Positions 1-8,852 of a stretch of 64,000 bases of DNA are shown piece by piece (position 1 is the first letter of the stretch; each line of letters starts with the position of its first letter). The notes under the pieces are model-generated. The model was given only the letters and a program-made list of their open reading frames with translations. It was not told the origin of the DNA and did no database searches. The stretch spans positions 1-64,000 of the forward strand of contig JALFUR010000006.1 in the NCBI GenBank assembly GCA_022784465.1, read 5' to 3'. The position numbers and the translations under genes are program-made. This stretch comes from Christensenella sp. (lineage in GTDB: Bacteria > Bacillota > Clostridia > Christensenellales > UBA3700).

Positions 1-146
1 TTTGTACACTTCTTCTTACATTCTTCTTTGATTTGAATAGTTATTTTTTCTGTTTTTTTATTTACAGTCTTTACCTCTATTCCAATCTTTCTTTCTATCT
101 ACTTTTTAAGGTGCTCTTTTTACTGCCTCTTTTCGACAGCCTATTT

Positions 147-175
147 ATATTAACATAGGCATTTTTTAGTGTCAA
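147..175 (-). promoter_or_regulatory. Candidate sigma-A promoter pointing off the left edge
   Basis: On the minus strand a perfect TTGACA (170-175) is followed after 17 bp by TAATAT (147-152). The predicted transcript starts near 140 and runs off the window. In the 140 bases that follow I find no ATG, GTG or TTG start with a usable ribosome-binding site, so the product may be an RNA or a gene starting beyond the edge. The stretch between here and the mnmA stop codon at 243 is AT-rich and shows no clear terminator. Confidence 0.4.
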
Positions 176-242
176 CAAAAATTATTTGATTTTTTTAAAA
201 AATTTTTTTCTTTAAATATTACGCGTATATGCCTATTATTAA

Positions 243-1316
243 TTAGTATTTTCTTTCGATAACTCCACCGCCTAAGCATACATCATCTACATAAACAACA
301 GCATATTGACCCTCTGCAATTGCCCTTTGCGGGTTATCAAATGAAATTTTTAATCCGTCCCCATTTATAAAAGCTGTTGCGGCTTGCTCTGGTTGACGAT
401 GTCTTATTCTAACAGTGCATCTAAATGATGCTTCACTTGGCTTATATGTTATGTAGTTAAAGTTATCACACTCTAAGTTTGAATGATATATCATAGATTG
501 ATCGCCTTGAGAAACATATAAAATATTGTTTTTAACATCTTTAGAAACAACAAACCATGCCTCTCCGCTTCCGCATCCGCCTATACCTAGTCCCTTTCTT
601 TGTCCAATAGTGTAATAATATACTCCATTATGTTTACCTACTATTTTTCCATTTAAATCCATTATTGGGCCTTCTTTCATTGGAATATATTCGCTTAGAA
701 ACTTTCTAAAATTTCTCTCCCCAATAAAACATACTCCTGTACTATCTTTCTTCTCAGCAGTAGATAATCCATATTTTTTCGCCAATTCTCTAACTTCGGG
801 CTTATCTAAATTTCCAATTGGGAAAATTACCCTTTCAAGTTGAGACGAAGATAGTTGATTTAAAAAATAAGTTTGGTCTTTATTTTGATCCTTGGCTTTA
901 ATTAAATAATGCTTGTCCCCATCATGTCTTACATTACAATAATGACCAGTTGCAATAAAATCTGCATCATATTTTAATGCTTGTTCCACAAATGGCCCAA
1001 ATTTGATTTCCTTATTGCATAATACATCTGGATTTGGAGTCCTACCTTTTTTGTACTCCTCAACAAATTGCTTAAAAACGTTATCATAGTATTTATCTGC
1101 AAAATCAACACTATAATAAGGAATTCCTATTTTATTGCATACTTGTCGAACATCATAAAAATCTTCATCAGCAGTACAGCAACCGCCATCGTCCTTTTCG
1201 TGCCAATTACGCATGAACAAGCCAATTACATCATAACCTTGTTCTTTTAGTAACAATGCAGATAAAGAACTATCTACACCACCGCTCATTCCTACAACAA
1301 CTCTTTTCTTACTCAT
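243..1316 (-). CDS. mnmA: tRNA-specific 2-thiouridylase MnmA
   Basis: MnmA adenylates and thiolates U34 in the anticodon of Lys, Glu and Gln tRNAs in the cytoplasm, using sulfur relayed from a cysteine desulfurase. The 357-residue length is normal. An N-terminal PP-loop, GMSGGVDSS, lies at residues 9-17. The catalytic cysteines are seen as Cys100 in NPDVLCN and Cys196 in GVCFIGE, close to the E. coli positions 102 and 199. The C-terminal beta-barrel region is complete. The start codon overlaps the end of the upstream yitT-like gene by 8 bp, so the two are probably co-translated. No desulfurase gene is in the window. Confidence 0.96.
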   Translation of the reverse strand: MSKKRVVVGMSGGVDSSLSALLLKEQGYDVIGLFMRNWHEKDDGGCCTADEDFYDVRQVCNKIGIPYYSVDFADKYYDNVFKQFVEEYKKGRTPNPDVLCNKEIKFGPFVEQALKYDADFIATGHYCNVRHDGDKHYLIKAKDQNKDQTYFLNQLSSSQLERVIFPIGNLDKPEVRELAKKYGLSTAEKKDSTGVCFIGERNFRKFLSEYIPMKEGPIMDLNGKIVGKHNGVYYYTIGQRKGLGIGGCGSGEAWFVVSKDVKNNILYVSQGDQSMIYHSNLECDNFNYITYKPSEASFRCTVRIRHRQPEQAATAFINGDGLKISFDNPQRAIAEGQYAVVYVDDVCLGGGVIERKY

Positions 1317-2217
1317 CTTTAAATCTCTTCTTTATTAATTCGTTAATCTTTGTTTGAGAATTTGAATTATCTGATATTTCAACAATGGAAATAAACGCTT
1401 GTGGATCAGTTTCTTTGATTAATTTTGTTAATCTTCCAATTTGAAACCTACTTACAACACAGTAAAGCAATGTTTGGTCCTTATTTGAATAATAGCCTTT
1501 AGCGTCTATCATAGTAATTCCCATTACAAACTCATCATTTATAGCTTTTGCTACGCTTTCTGGGTTTTTAGTAACAACAAATGCGCCTTTTGCTTTGTCA
1601 AGTCCTTCCACTACAAAATCGATTGATTTAATACCTATTGCGTAAGCTATTATTGAATACAACGGAATTGTCCATGACTTAAATACAACACCAATAACAA
1701 TATACAATATAACGTTAAATATCATTACGAACGTTCCAACAGAAAGTCCAATTCTTTTTGCAAATAATACGGCAAGCACTTCAACCCCGTCAATTGCTCC
1801 ACCAAATCTTATCGTTAAACCACTTCCGATTCCAGATATTACACCACCGAATAACGCACATAACAATATATCAGAGCCGGCTATTGGAGAACCATTTGCA
1901 AAATCAACAAATATTACATTTGAAAATAAGTACGCAAATGCAGAATATACAAGTATTGCAAAACATGAATATACAGTGAAAACCCAACCATTCTTTTTTA
2001 ATGCAAATATGTAAAAAGGAAAATTAACAACAATTAAGAAAACTGACATGCTAAACCATTCAGGTGTGATTTGTCCCAAAAACATAGATAAACCTGAAAA
2101 GCCACTGTCATACAGATTAACAGGTTTTAAAAACAAAACAACACCAACAGCATTGATTATGCCAGCAATAAATAAACCTATAAAATTAATCCAACTAATT
2201 TTCTTTCTTTCTGCCAT
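1309..2217 (-). CDS. YitT family membrane protein (DUF161/DUF2179)
   Basis: This polytopic membrane protein of the YitT family is found widely in Firmicutes, and its transported substrate is unknown. From the start chosen here it is 302 residues: about five to six hydrophobic segments, with a glycine-rich stretch (GVISGIGSGL, GGAIDGVEVL) typical of the family, then a soluble C-terminal DUF2179 domain (roughly the last 85 residues, GAFVVTKNPE to EISDNS). An upstream ATG at 2295 would add 26 residues that look unlike the family, while the ATG at 2217 begins MAERKKISW and has AAGAGA before it. The stop overlaps the mnmA start. Confidence 0.88.
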   Translation of the reverse strand: MAERKKISWINFIGLFIAGIINAVGVVLFLKPVNLYDSGFSGLSMFLGQITPEWFSMSVFLIVVNFPFYIFALKKNGWVFTVYSCFAILVYSAFAYLFSNVIFVDFANGSPIAGSDILLCALFGGVISGIGSGLTIRFGGAIDGVEVLAVLFAKRIGLSVGTFVMIFNVILYIVIGVVFKSWTIPLYSIIAYAIGIKSIDFVVEGLDKAKGAFVVTKNPESVAKAINDEFVMGITMIDAKGYYSNKDQTLLYCVVSRFQIGRLTKLIKETDPQAFISIVEISDNSNSQTKINELIKKRFKDE

Positions 2218-2318
2218 TTGAATATCTCTTGAACTATTAAAGTATAACACATTATATAATATATGCGCATAAATTATAAATAGATATTTAGACAATTAAT
2301 ATACTTATTGCCATTTAA

Positions 2319-4679
2319 TTATTCATATTGTAAATTGAACAATTCATAATAATAAGATTTGTTTTTCATTAACTCTACATGGCGCCCTTGTTCTACAATT
2401 TTTCCATCTTCAATTACTGCAATTTTATCCGCTTGATTGATCGTTGAAAACCTATGAGCTATTATAATGCTTGTCTTCTCTTCCATTAATCTTTTTATAG
2501 CCTCTTGTAAATGTTTTTCCGTTAATGAATCTATATCTGATGTTGCTTCATCTAAAATAACTATTTCCTTGTCAGAGATAAGCGCTCTAAGTATTGTAAT
2601 GAGCTGCTTTTGACCTTGAGAAAGATTAGAAGAGGTTGAATTAACTATATAATCATAACCTCCTGGCAAAGATAAAATATAATCGTGCAAATTCAAAGCT
2701 TTTGCAGAATTATATACATCCTCATCGCTTGCTTTAGAATTTCCGTATTTTATATTTTCCATAATAGAACCTTCAAAAAGCCATGGATCTTGTAGAACCA
2801 TAGAAATATGGTCTCTAACACTTTTTTTAGATAAACTCTTTAATGGTTTTTGATCAATACAAATCTCTCCCTCTTTATATTCATAAAAGCCCATAAGCAA
2901 TTTTACTAGTGTAGTTTTTCCTGATCCAGTGTGTCCTACGATTGCTGTCTTTTCTCCTTTGCAGCAACTTAAGCTACAATTATCTAAAGTTGTCTTATCT
3001 CCATATGCAAAACTAACATTTTTAAACTCTACATTACCATATACATTTTCAAGTTCATTTAGGGCTATTTCTTTTTCTTCTTCTTGTCCTAAAAAGATAA
3101 ATACTCTTTCTGCAGACGCAATTGAGGATTGGAACATATTAAACATTGTCGACACCTGGTTAAATGGTTGAGTGAATTGTCTTAGGTATTGAACAAATGA
3201 TTGCATAGAACCGATTGTTATTTTTCCATCGATAACTAAAACAGCACCAAATACGCATCCTGCAACATAACCCAAGTTTCCAATTAGCTTTGATATAGGT
3301 TGCATTAAACCTGATATAAAATTAGATTTTCTTGAATTTTTACAAAGCTCATCATTAAGCTTCTTGAATTCCTGTATACTCTCGTCCTCATGACAATATA
3401 ATTTAATTTCCCCAACTCCCGCAAAAGACTCTTCTATTGTTCCATTTATAGTATCTATGTTTTCTTGCTGTGCTTTAAATCTTTTTTGAGATACTCGTAT
3501 AATTATAGCCATAGATATAAATGAAAAAGCCACACATGAAACAGCAATTAAAGTTAATAACCATGAGATTCTTAACATCATTATAAACATTCCAATCACA
3601 GTTGTTATAAAAGTACAAATTTGCAATATGGTTTGATTTAAAGCATTTGAAACTGAATCTATATCGTTAGTTATTAAACTCATTATTTCGCCATTAGATA
3701 CTTTATCAAAATAGGACAAAGGAAGTTTATTTATCTTTTCGCTTACCTCTTTCCTCATATTATAAGCTACTCTTTGAGCAACTCCTGCTAATATAAATCC
3801 TTGAAGATATGAACATATTGAATATACCGCAGCTAATATGGCAAGCTTTATAATCATCTTTACAAATAAGTCCCAATTTATTTCAGGAGCATCATGAAGA
3901 GACATTGAATATACAATATCTAAATATGCCTTTGGTACAGATATACTATCCTCTATATTTAATTTCTTAATAAATTCTCCTATAGTTTCAGAATCGTTGT
4001 AGACATTTAAAATATAATAACCATTAGGATCATTTATTTTCATATCCAATAATACATCCAATAATGATGAAGGAATGTCGCTTGAAATATCTAGTTCATA
4101 ATTAATATATTCTAGATATTCCCTAAATGTTTTATCTTGATTATATATAGGCTCATGTACTTGCACCCCATTAAAGTAGTATCCCATTACTCTTCTTAAT
4201 GGAATAGAATACATTTCTTCTGGAATAGATAATATTTTTTCCTTCAAATCTTCTCCCATTATAGAGTTTGGATCTTTAGCAAAGTTTACCAATACACCCA
4301 CAGAACAATCTCTAGATACTAAATCATAGTACGTAGCATCATAATTAGGATCAGAATTTATTTCATAAACTACCTGTTTTACTTCATCTACTTTATTTAG
4401 CAAGTTTTCTACTTTTTCATATCCTGTTTGAACCGATTTATATGCTTGTTTTTGAATAATTCCAGAAATTAGAATATCTGTTGTATCACCTAAATATTGA
4501 GGAAGGATAACCATACATGCAACACTTCCAATAGCAATAACTAGAGCAACAATTATTGCTAGCAAATCCTTTTTTAAATAAGCGGCAAGTTTTTTTATTG
4601 TGCCAATAAAATCCTTAGCTTTTTCTATCTCGCCAACATTGCTTTTGTTCATCATTTGAGGTTTTCTAATTGAACTCAT
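2319..4679 (-). CDS. ABC exporter half-transporter with large TM1-TM2 ectodomain and intact ATPase site
   Basis: This is one half of a type IV (exporter-fold) ABC transporter: a membrane domain of six predicted helices and a C-terminal ATPase. The ATPase has Walker A GHTGSGKT, an LSQGQ signature, Walker B VILDEA with the catalytic Glu, and a switch His in IIIAHR. At 786 residues it is about 200 longer than its partner. The excess is an insertion of roughly residues 75-268 between TM1 (40-60) and TM2 (273-293), which would lie outside the cell. An in-frame TTG at 4685 is possible, but GAGGAGG ends 7 bases before the ATG at 4679, inside the tail of the upstream gene, so that ATG is preferred. 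The substrate is unknown. Confidence 0.9.
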   Translation of the reverse strand: MSSIRKPQMMNKSNVGEIEKAKDFIGTIKKLAAYLKKDLLAIIVALVIAIGSVACMVILPQYLGDTTDILISGIIQKQAYKSVQTGYEKVENLLNKVDEVKQVVYEINSDPNYDATYYDLVSRDCSVGVLVNFAKDPNSIMGEDLKEKILSIPEEMYSIPLRRVMGYYFNGVQVHEPIYNQDKTFREYLEYINYELDISSDIPSSLLDVLLDMKINDPNGYYILNVYNDSETIGEFIKKLNIEDSISVPKAYLDIVYSMSLHDAPEINWDLFVKMIIKLAILAAVYSICSYLQGFILAGVAQRVAYNMRKEVSEKINKLPLSYFDKVSNGEIMSLITNDIDSVSNALNQTILQICTFITTVIGMFIMMLRISWLLTLIAVSCVAFSFISMAIIIRVSQKRFKAQQENIDTINGTIEESFAGVGEIKLYCHEDESIQEFKKLNDELCKNSRKSNFISGLMQPISKLIGNLGYVAGCVFGAVLVIDGKITIGSMQSFVQYLRQFTQPFNQVSTMFNMFQSSIASAERVFIFLGQEEEKEIALNELENVYGNVEFKNVSFAYGDKTTLDNCSLSCCKGEKTAIVGHTGSGKTTLVKLLMGFYEYKEGEICIDQKPLKSLSKKSVRDHISMVLQDPWLFEGSIMENIKYGNSKASDEDVYNSAKALNLHDYILSLPGGYDYIVNSTSSNLSQGQKQLITILRALISDKEIVILDEATSDIDSLTEKHLQEAIKRLMEEKTSIIIAHRFSTINQADKIAVIEDGKIVEQGRHVELMKNKSYYYELFNLQYE

Positions 4680-4681
4680 TT

Positions 4682-6391
4682 TCAAACCTCCTCAACAAAT
4701 TGGCTTTGTGCAATTTGTTTATATAACGAACAAGATTCCATCAATTGCTTATGGTTGCCAATGCCAACAATTCTTCCTTTGTTTAAAACAATAATTTTAT
4801 CTAAGTTTTTTATCGACAAAATACGCTGAGAAATAAAAATCTTTGTTTTATCTTTTAATTTTTCGTCTATAGATTGTCTAACTTTTTTCTCAGTTTTATA
4901 ATCTAGCGATGAAAATGCATCATCAAATATATAAATCTCGGCATCTTTAGCAATTCCTCTAGCTATAGATAAACGCTGTTTTTGTCCACCAGATATATTT
5001 GCTCCGCCTTGAGAAACATGTTTATCTAACCCTTCTTTGTCATTTAGTAATTCATCTATTTGCGCTGCTTTAATTGCTTCTAATACTTTATCTTCACTTA
5101 AAGTGCTATTGCTATAAGCAACATTTGATCTAATTGAACCTGAAAATAGATAACTTTTTTGAGAAACAAAAGAAACTTGTTTTCTCAACAAATCAACATC
5201 TATATCCTTTTGATTATTTTTTCCAAAATATATATCTCCACCATTTAATGACAAAATAGCAGGAATTAGTTTTACAAGTGTAGTCTTTCCAGAACCTGTT
5301 GCCCCTATTATTCCTACACTCTCTCCTTCATTTATCTGAAATGAAACATGAGCTAAAGCTTGTGAATTGTCATATGAATAAGAAACATCATCAAATACAA
5401 TTGGGAAACTAATTGAATTATTATTTGACTCATTTGTCTTTTTTATATCAACACATAATACTTCTTCAATTCTTTTTGTTGCAACAATAGACCTTGGCAT
5501 TAATATAAAAACCATAGCTATCATGGTAAAAGCCATTATTATATGTAACACATATTGAATAAACGCCAACATATTTGCAATTTGAGAAACATCTTCAACA
5601 ACATTTTTTATAATAATCAAAATCAAAATTGAAATAACATACATAACAGTTGTCATGGCAGGAATCATAACCGCCATGATTCTATTTACAAATAAAGTTG
5701 ATTTCATCAATTGCGTGTTTGCGTTATCAAATCTTTTTTCTTCTTCCTCTTGTTTATTCAATGCCCTAATAACAAGTTTCCCATTTAGTTGATTTCCAGA
5801 AATTTTATTTACTTCATCAACTTTCTTTTGCATATTTATTACTTTAGGAATAACTATTAATACTGCTGCAATAATAACGAAAATGATAACGCCTATTCCT
5901 ATTGCAATCATATTCTCTATTTGTTTTATTCCTCCAGAATATTTAATTGCCTTTATAACACCGCCAACACCCATTATTGGAATTAACATGAATGTTCTTA
6001 ATAGAGTTGTAGCAAATGATTGAATCTGATTAACATCGTTTGAACATCGATTTATTAATGATGAAGTCGAGAACCTATTAAAATCTTTAGTTTCCATTTG
6101 AAGGGTTTTAGTATAAACCTTTTCTCGTAAATCTCTTGCAATATATGAACTAACTGATGACGAAAAATACCCTACAGCTATAGCAAAGGAAATAGAGCCT
6201 AATGTATAAACAATCATTTTTAAGCCATATTCTTTAACTGCTGAAAGATTAGAAACTGCTACTCCATATGTAATAATATCTGAAATATATCCTGGAAGTT
6301 GAAGCTCACATAAGCCCTCTCCAATTAAGCACAAACATGCGCCTAAAATGTATAACCAATATTTAAGAAAAACCTTTGAAACAATTTTCAT
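4682..6391 (-). CDS. ABC exporter half-transporter with degenerate ATPase site
   Basis: This is the partner half-transporter of the gene downstream: an N-terminal membrane domain of about 310 residues, then an ATPase with Walker A GATGSGKT (363-370) and an ISGGQ signature (466-470). The Walker B motif ends in Asp-Asp (YIFDD, 487-491), so the catalytic Glu is replaced by Asp491. The switch His is replaced by Gln522 (ISQR). That pattern is known for the degenerate site of heterodimeric exporters such as TM287/288 and BmrCD. The start overlaps the stop of the RimK-like gene in a TAATG junction, and the stop lies just before the next start, so the three genes form one tightly coupled unit. Confidence 0.93.
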   Translation of the reverse strand: MKIVSKVFLKYWLYILGACLCLIGEGLCELQLPGYISDIITYGVAVSNLSAVKEYGLKMIVYTLGSISFAIAVGYFSSSVSSYIARDLREKVYTKTLQMETKDFNRFSTSSLINRCSNDVNQIQSFATTLLRTFMLIPIMGVGGVIKAIKYSGGIKQIENMIAIGIGVIIFVIIAAVLIVIPKVINMQKKVDEVNKISGNQLNGKLVIRALNKQEEEEKRFDNANTQLMKSTLFVNRIMAVMIPAMTTVMYVISILILIIIKNVVEDVSQIANMLAFIQYVLHIIMAFTMIAMVFILMPRSIVATKRIEEVLCVDIKKTNESNNNSISFPIVFDDVSYSYDNSQALAHVSFQINEGESVGIIGATGSGKTTLVKLIPAILSLNGGDIYFGKNNQKDIDVDLLRKQVSFVSQKSYLFSGSIRSNVAYSNSTLSEDKVLEAIKAAQIDELLNDKEGLDKHVSQGGANISGGQKQRLSIARGIAKDAEIYIFDDAFSSLDYKTEKKVRQSIDEKLKDKTKIFISQRILSIKNLDKIIVLNKGRIVGIGNHKQLMESCSLYKQIAQSQFVEEV

Positions 6392-7269
6392 TAGCTTCTA
6401 TTTATCTCGTTTAATATATACATAGCATATAACTTTGCAATATTTTCCTTTGTTGTCTCCTCAAAAGTTTTAAAAAAAGCATTTGAATTCACTTCACAAA
6501 CCATATATTGACCACTGCCTGTCCTCAATATATCTATTCCGCTGTAAGTTAAATTCATTTTATCAACTATTGCTAAGGCAATAGCTTTTAATTGATCGTC
6601 AAGAGGATAAACTTCTGCACTTCCGCCAACAGCACAATTAGATCTAAAATCGCCATTTGTTGAATATCTTTTTATAGCGCCAATAACATTGTGTCCTATT
6701 GTAAGAATTCTAATATCTTCCCCTTTTGCTTGAGAAATATATTCTTGGAAAATCAAATCTTTATCCTTATTTAAGTTTAATTGGCAAAGTAATTCTTCTC
6801 TGTTATTTATAAGAAAAACACCTCTTCCCTGCGAACTTTTATTTATTTTTAAAATAAATGGATAACTTAGTTCTTTCTCAATGTTTTCTATATATGAGTT
6901 TTTTATTTCTTCTTGATTGTATATCTTTGCCCCAAATAGAGTTTTAGGAAGCGAAACTAAACCGCATAATTCAATATAGGTTAGTGCTTTATCGTCGCAA
7001 TTTATAATTGCGCTTGGATTATTAAAAATTCTTATTCCTGTCTTTTCAATTGCTTTAAGTGTAGGAATATCTTTATCTAAATATATACAAAAATCATACT
7101 CATTAAGCTTAGATTTAAAACCTTGATTCTCAATTGTGACAACAAAACAATCATTATCAACAATATCAATGCTATGACCAAGCAATTCAAACTCGTGTTT
7201 TAATCTCTTTGGTTGATAATCTAGTAAAGAATTATGGGTATGCGAATTAACAATAATTATTCCTTTCAC
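6391..7269 (-). CDS. RimK-like ATP-grasp ligase
   Basis: At 292 residues this fits ATP-grasp ligases of the RimK/alpha-L-glutamate ligase type, which join an amino acid to a carboxylate on a protein, peptide or small molecule using ATP. The central lysine-containing strand (PFILKINKSSQGRGV), the hinge segment (IFQEYI), the RILTIG strand and the C-terminal metal-binding acid and Asn of VCEVNSNA are visible. It is the first gene of a unit with both halves of an ABC exporter, overlapping the second gene by one base. A reasonable inference is that the exporter moves a product made or modified by this ligase, but no peptide substrate gene is seen nearby. Confidence 0.82.
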   Translation of the reverse strand: MKGIIIVNSHTHNSLLDYQPKRLKHEFELLGHSIDIVDNDCFVVTIENQGFKSKLNEYDFCIYLDKDIPTLKAIEKTGIRIFNNPSAIINCDDKALTYIELCGLVSLPKTLFGAKIYNQEEIKNSYIENIEKELSYPFILKINKSSQGRGVFLINNREELLCQLNLNKDKDLIFQEYISQAKGEDIRILTIGHNVIGAIKRYSTNGDFRSNCAVGGSAEVYPLDDQLKAIALAIVDKMNLTYSGIDILRTGSGQYMVCEVNSNAFFKTFEETTKENIAKLYAMYILNEINRS

Positions 7270-7378
7270 AGTTTTGATTATAGCATAACTATATTCTAAT
7301 TTAATAAAATATTATTAATTAGAAAAAAGTCAAAATCCTATAATTTATCCCCTGTATGCAATAATTATTGTTTTTCCC

Positions 7379-7567
7379 CTACTCTTGTTTTGCTTGCATG
7401 TTTTTGGCGATGTCTTTTGCAAACAATCTTCTAAACAACAATCTTACAACAGGTTGAATAAAGAAAATCTGAGAGAAAAACGCAAAAGGAAAATTATAAC
7501 AAACTAACTTCAACCAATTTGCAAGTAATGTAAAAATATTAAAAGATGCATAATATGGATAATACAT
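7379..7567 (-). CDS. Short DUF2798-like membrane protein, possibly a remnant
   Basis: This is a 62-residue ORF with one or two hydrophobic segments. The pattern NWLKLVCYNFPFAFFSQIFF followed by QPVVRLLFRRLF resembles the repeat unit of DUF2798 membrane proteins, which usually hold two such units or more sequence. An in-frame stop lies just upstream, so it cannot be extended, and there is no good ribosome-binding site. It could be a minimal family member or the end of a decayed gene. No function can be assigned. Confidence 0.45.
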   Translation of the reverse strand: MYYPYYASFNIFTLLANWLKLVCYNFPFAFFSQIFFIQPVVRLLFRRLFAKDIAKNMQAKQE

Positions 7568-7691
7568 AAATGTATTGTTTATTTAATTGTTATAAACCAT
7601 TTATTTAATAAATTATATAAATCTCATTTAGTTAAACTCTTTTATACGTAAACGCAACTTTACCAAAAAAAACAATATGTATAATTTGCAT

Positions 7692-7714
7692 AAAAAAACC
7701 TCGCTTTCGCGAGG
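7692..7714 (-). terminator. Intrinsic terminator after rpsI
   Basis: A 6-bp GC-rich stem, CCTCGC/GCGAGG with a four-base loop (7699-7714), is followed on the minus strand by seven T residues (7692-7698). It lies 24 bases after the rpsI stop codon. Confidence 0.9.
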
Positions 7715-7737
7715 CTTTGTATAGTTTTAAGAAATAA

Positions 7738-8154
7738 TTATCTCTTGCTGAATTGTGGAGCACGTCTTGCTTTCTTTAATCCGTACTTCTTTCTTTCCTT
7801 AGCTCTTGGATCTCTTGTTAAGAATCCTGCTTTCTTTAAATCAGCCTTTGTGCTTTCATCTGCAAGAACTAAAGCTCTTGAGATACCATGTCTAATAGCA
7901 CCAGCTTGTCCTGTAAATCCGCCGCCATAAACGTTAACCATAACGTCATATTTAGCTTTTGAATTTGTTAATTCAAGTGGTTGATTTACAATGTATTTTA
8001 ATGTATCTAATCCGAAGTATTCATCTAATGACTTCTTATTGATAACAATATTACCAGATCCTTCTGGAATTAATCTAACTCTAGCGATAGCTTTCTTTCT
8101 TCTACCTGTTCCTAGATATTGAATCTTTTTCTTTGATGTTTTCTTAGCTGCCAT
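7738..8154 (-). CDS. rpsI: Small ribosomal subunit protein uS9
   Basis: S9 binds 16S rRNA in the head of the small subunit and reaches the P site with its C-terminal tail. The 138-residue product has the family signature [19 protein letters not shown] and ends in the conserved basic tail with QFSKR. It follows rplM by 15 bp, the usual bacterial rplM-rpsI pair, and a terminator follows it. Confidence 0.98.
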   Translation of the reverse strand: MAAKKTSKKKIQYLGTGRRKKAIARVRLIPEGSGNIVINKKSLDEYFGLDTLKYIVNQPLELTNSKAKYDVMVNVYGGGFTGQAGAIRHGISRALVLADESTKADLKKAGFLTRDPRAKERKKYGLKKARRAPQFSKR

Positions 8155-8169
8155 TTTTAATACTCCTTA

Positions 8170-8598
8170 TTAGAATTTCAAAACTTCAGGCTTTTGAGCA
8201 TCATGTCCGTGCTCTGCTCCTGCATAGCAATGTAGCTTTGTAAGTTGTTTTCTTCCTAAACTATTTTTTGGAAGCATTCCCTTAACTGCTAAATAAACTG
8301 CTTGTTCTGGATGATTAGCCATTAAAGTCTTGTATTGAACTTGCTTTAATCCGCCAATATATCCTGTATAATGTGTGTGATATTTGTCTTCAAGTTTGTT
8401 ACCTGTCAAAACAACTTTATCACAGTTTATAACTATTACATAATCACCAGTATCAACATTTGGTGTAAAAGTAGGCTTGTTTTTTCCTCTAAGGACACTA
8501 GCTACATTTGAAGCTAATCTACCAAGAACTAAATCTGTAGCATCAACTACATACCATTTCTTTTGGATATCCTCAGGCTTTGCCATATATGTTTTCAT
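8170..8598 (-). CDS. rplM: Large ribosomal subunit protein uL13
   Basis: L13 is an early assembly protein of the large subunit. The 142-residue length is standard, and [18 protein letters not shown] near the N-terminus and [10 protein letters not shown] in the second half are family hallmarks. It is the first gene of the rplM-rpsI operon with GGAGGG upstream of the ATG. In most Firmicutes it directly follows truA. Here an oppositely oriented flavoprotein gene sits between them, and rplM has its own promoter and leader. Confidence 0.98.
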   Translation of the reverse strand: MKTYMAKPEDIQKKWYVVDATDLVLGRLASNVASVLRGKNKPTFTPNVDTGDYVIVINCDKVVLTGNKLEDKYHTHYTGYIGGLKQVQYKTLMANHPEQAVYLAVKGMLPKNSLGRKQLTKLHCYAGAEHGHDAQKPEVLKF

Positions 8599-8686
8599 GG
8601 TTTAAAAACCCTCCATTGTATTTTTTTTGTTTTGCTTGTCAACGCTTTTCAAGGGGCTAGTTCTACTCCGCGTTAATTAATCGCCT
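8599..8686 (-). ncRNA. Probable L13 autoregulatory leader
   Basis: The predicted rplM transcript has a leader of about 88 nt. It contains an AACGC/GCGTT helix (8641-8645 with 8670-8674) enclosing a loop with GGAG and CCCC elements, in the position where Firmicute L13 leaders bind L13 to control their own operon. I could not match the published consensus base by base, so the identification rests mainly on position and the small helix. Confidence 0.35.
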
Positions 8687-8692
8687 AATTAT

Positions 8693-8720
8693 TTTATATA
8701 AAAGGCTTTTATTATGTCAA
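8693..8720 (-). promoter_or_regulatory. rplM-rpsI promoter
   Basis: A perfect TTGACA (8715-8720) is followed after 16 bp by TATAAA (8693-8698) on the minus strand, giving a start near 8686. Confidence 0.7.
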
Positions 8721-8852
8721 ACGCTTTTTGCTATTTTTTATTCAATTTGATCAATTACGCTAAATTTAGTTTATTTGTCGATTTTGTAATATTGCTGTTT
8801 TTTCAAAATAAATATATAATATTTATGATATTACATCAAGGAGTTACAGCTC

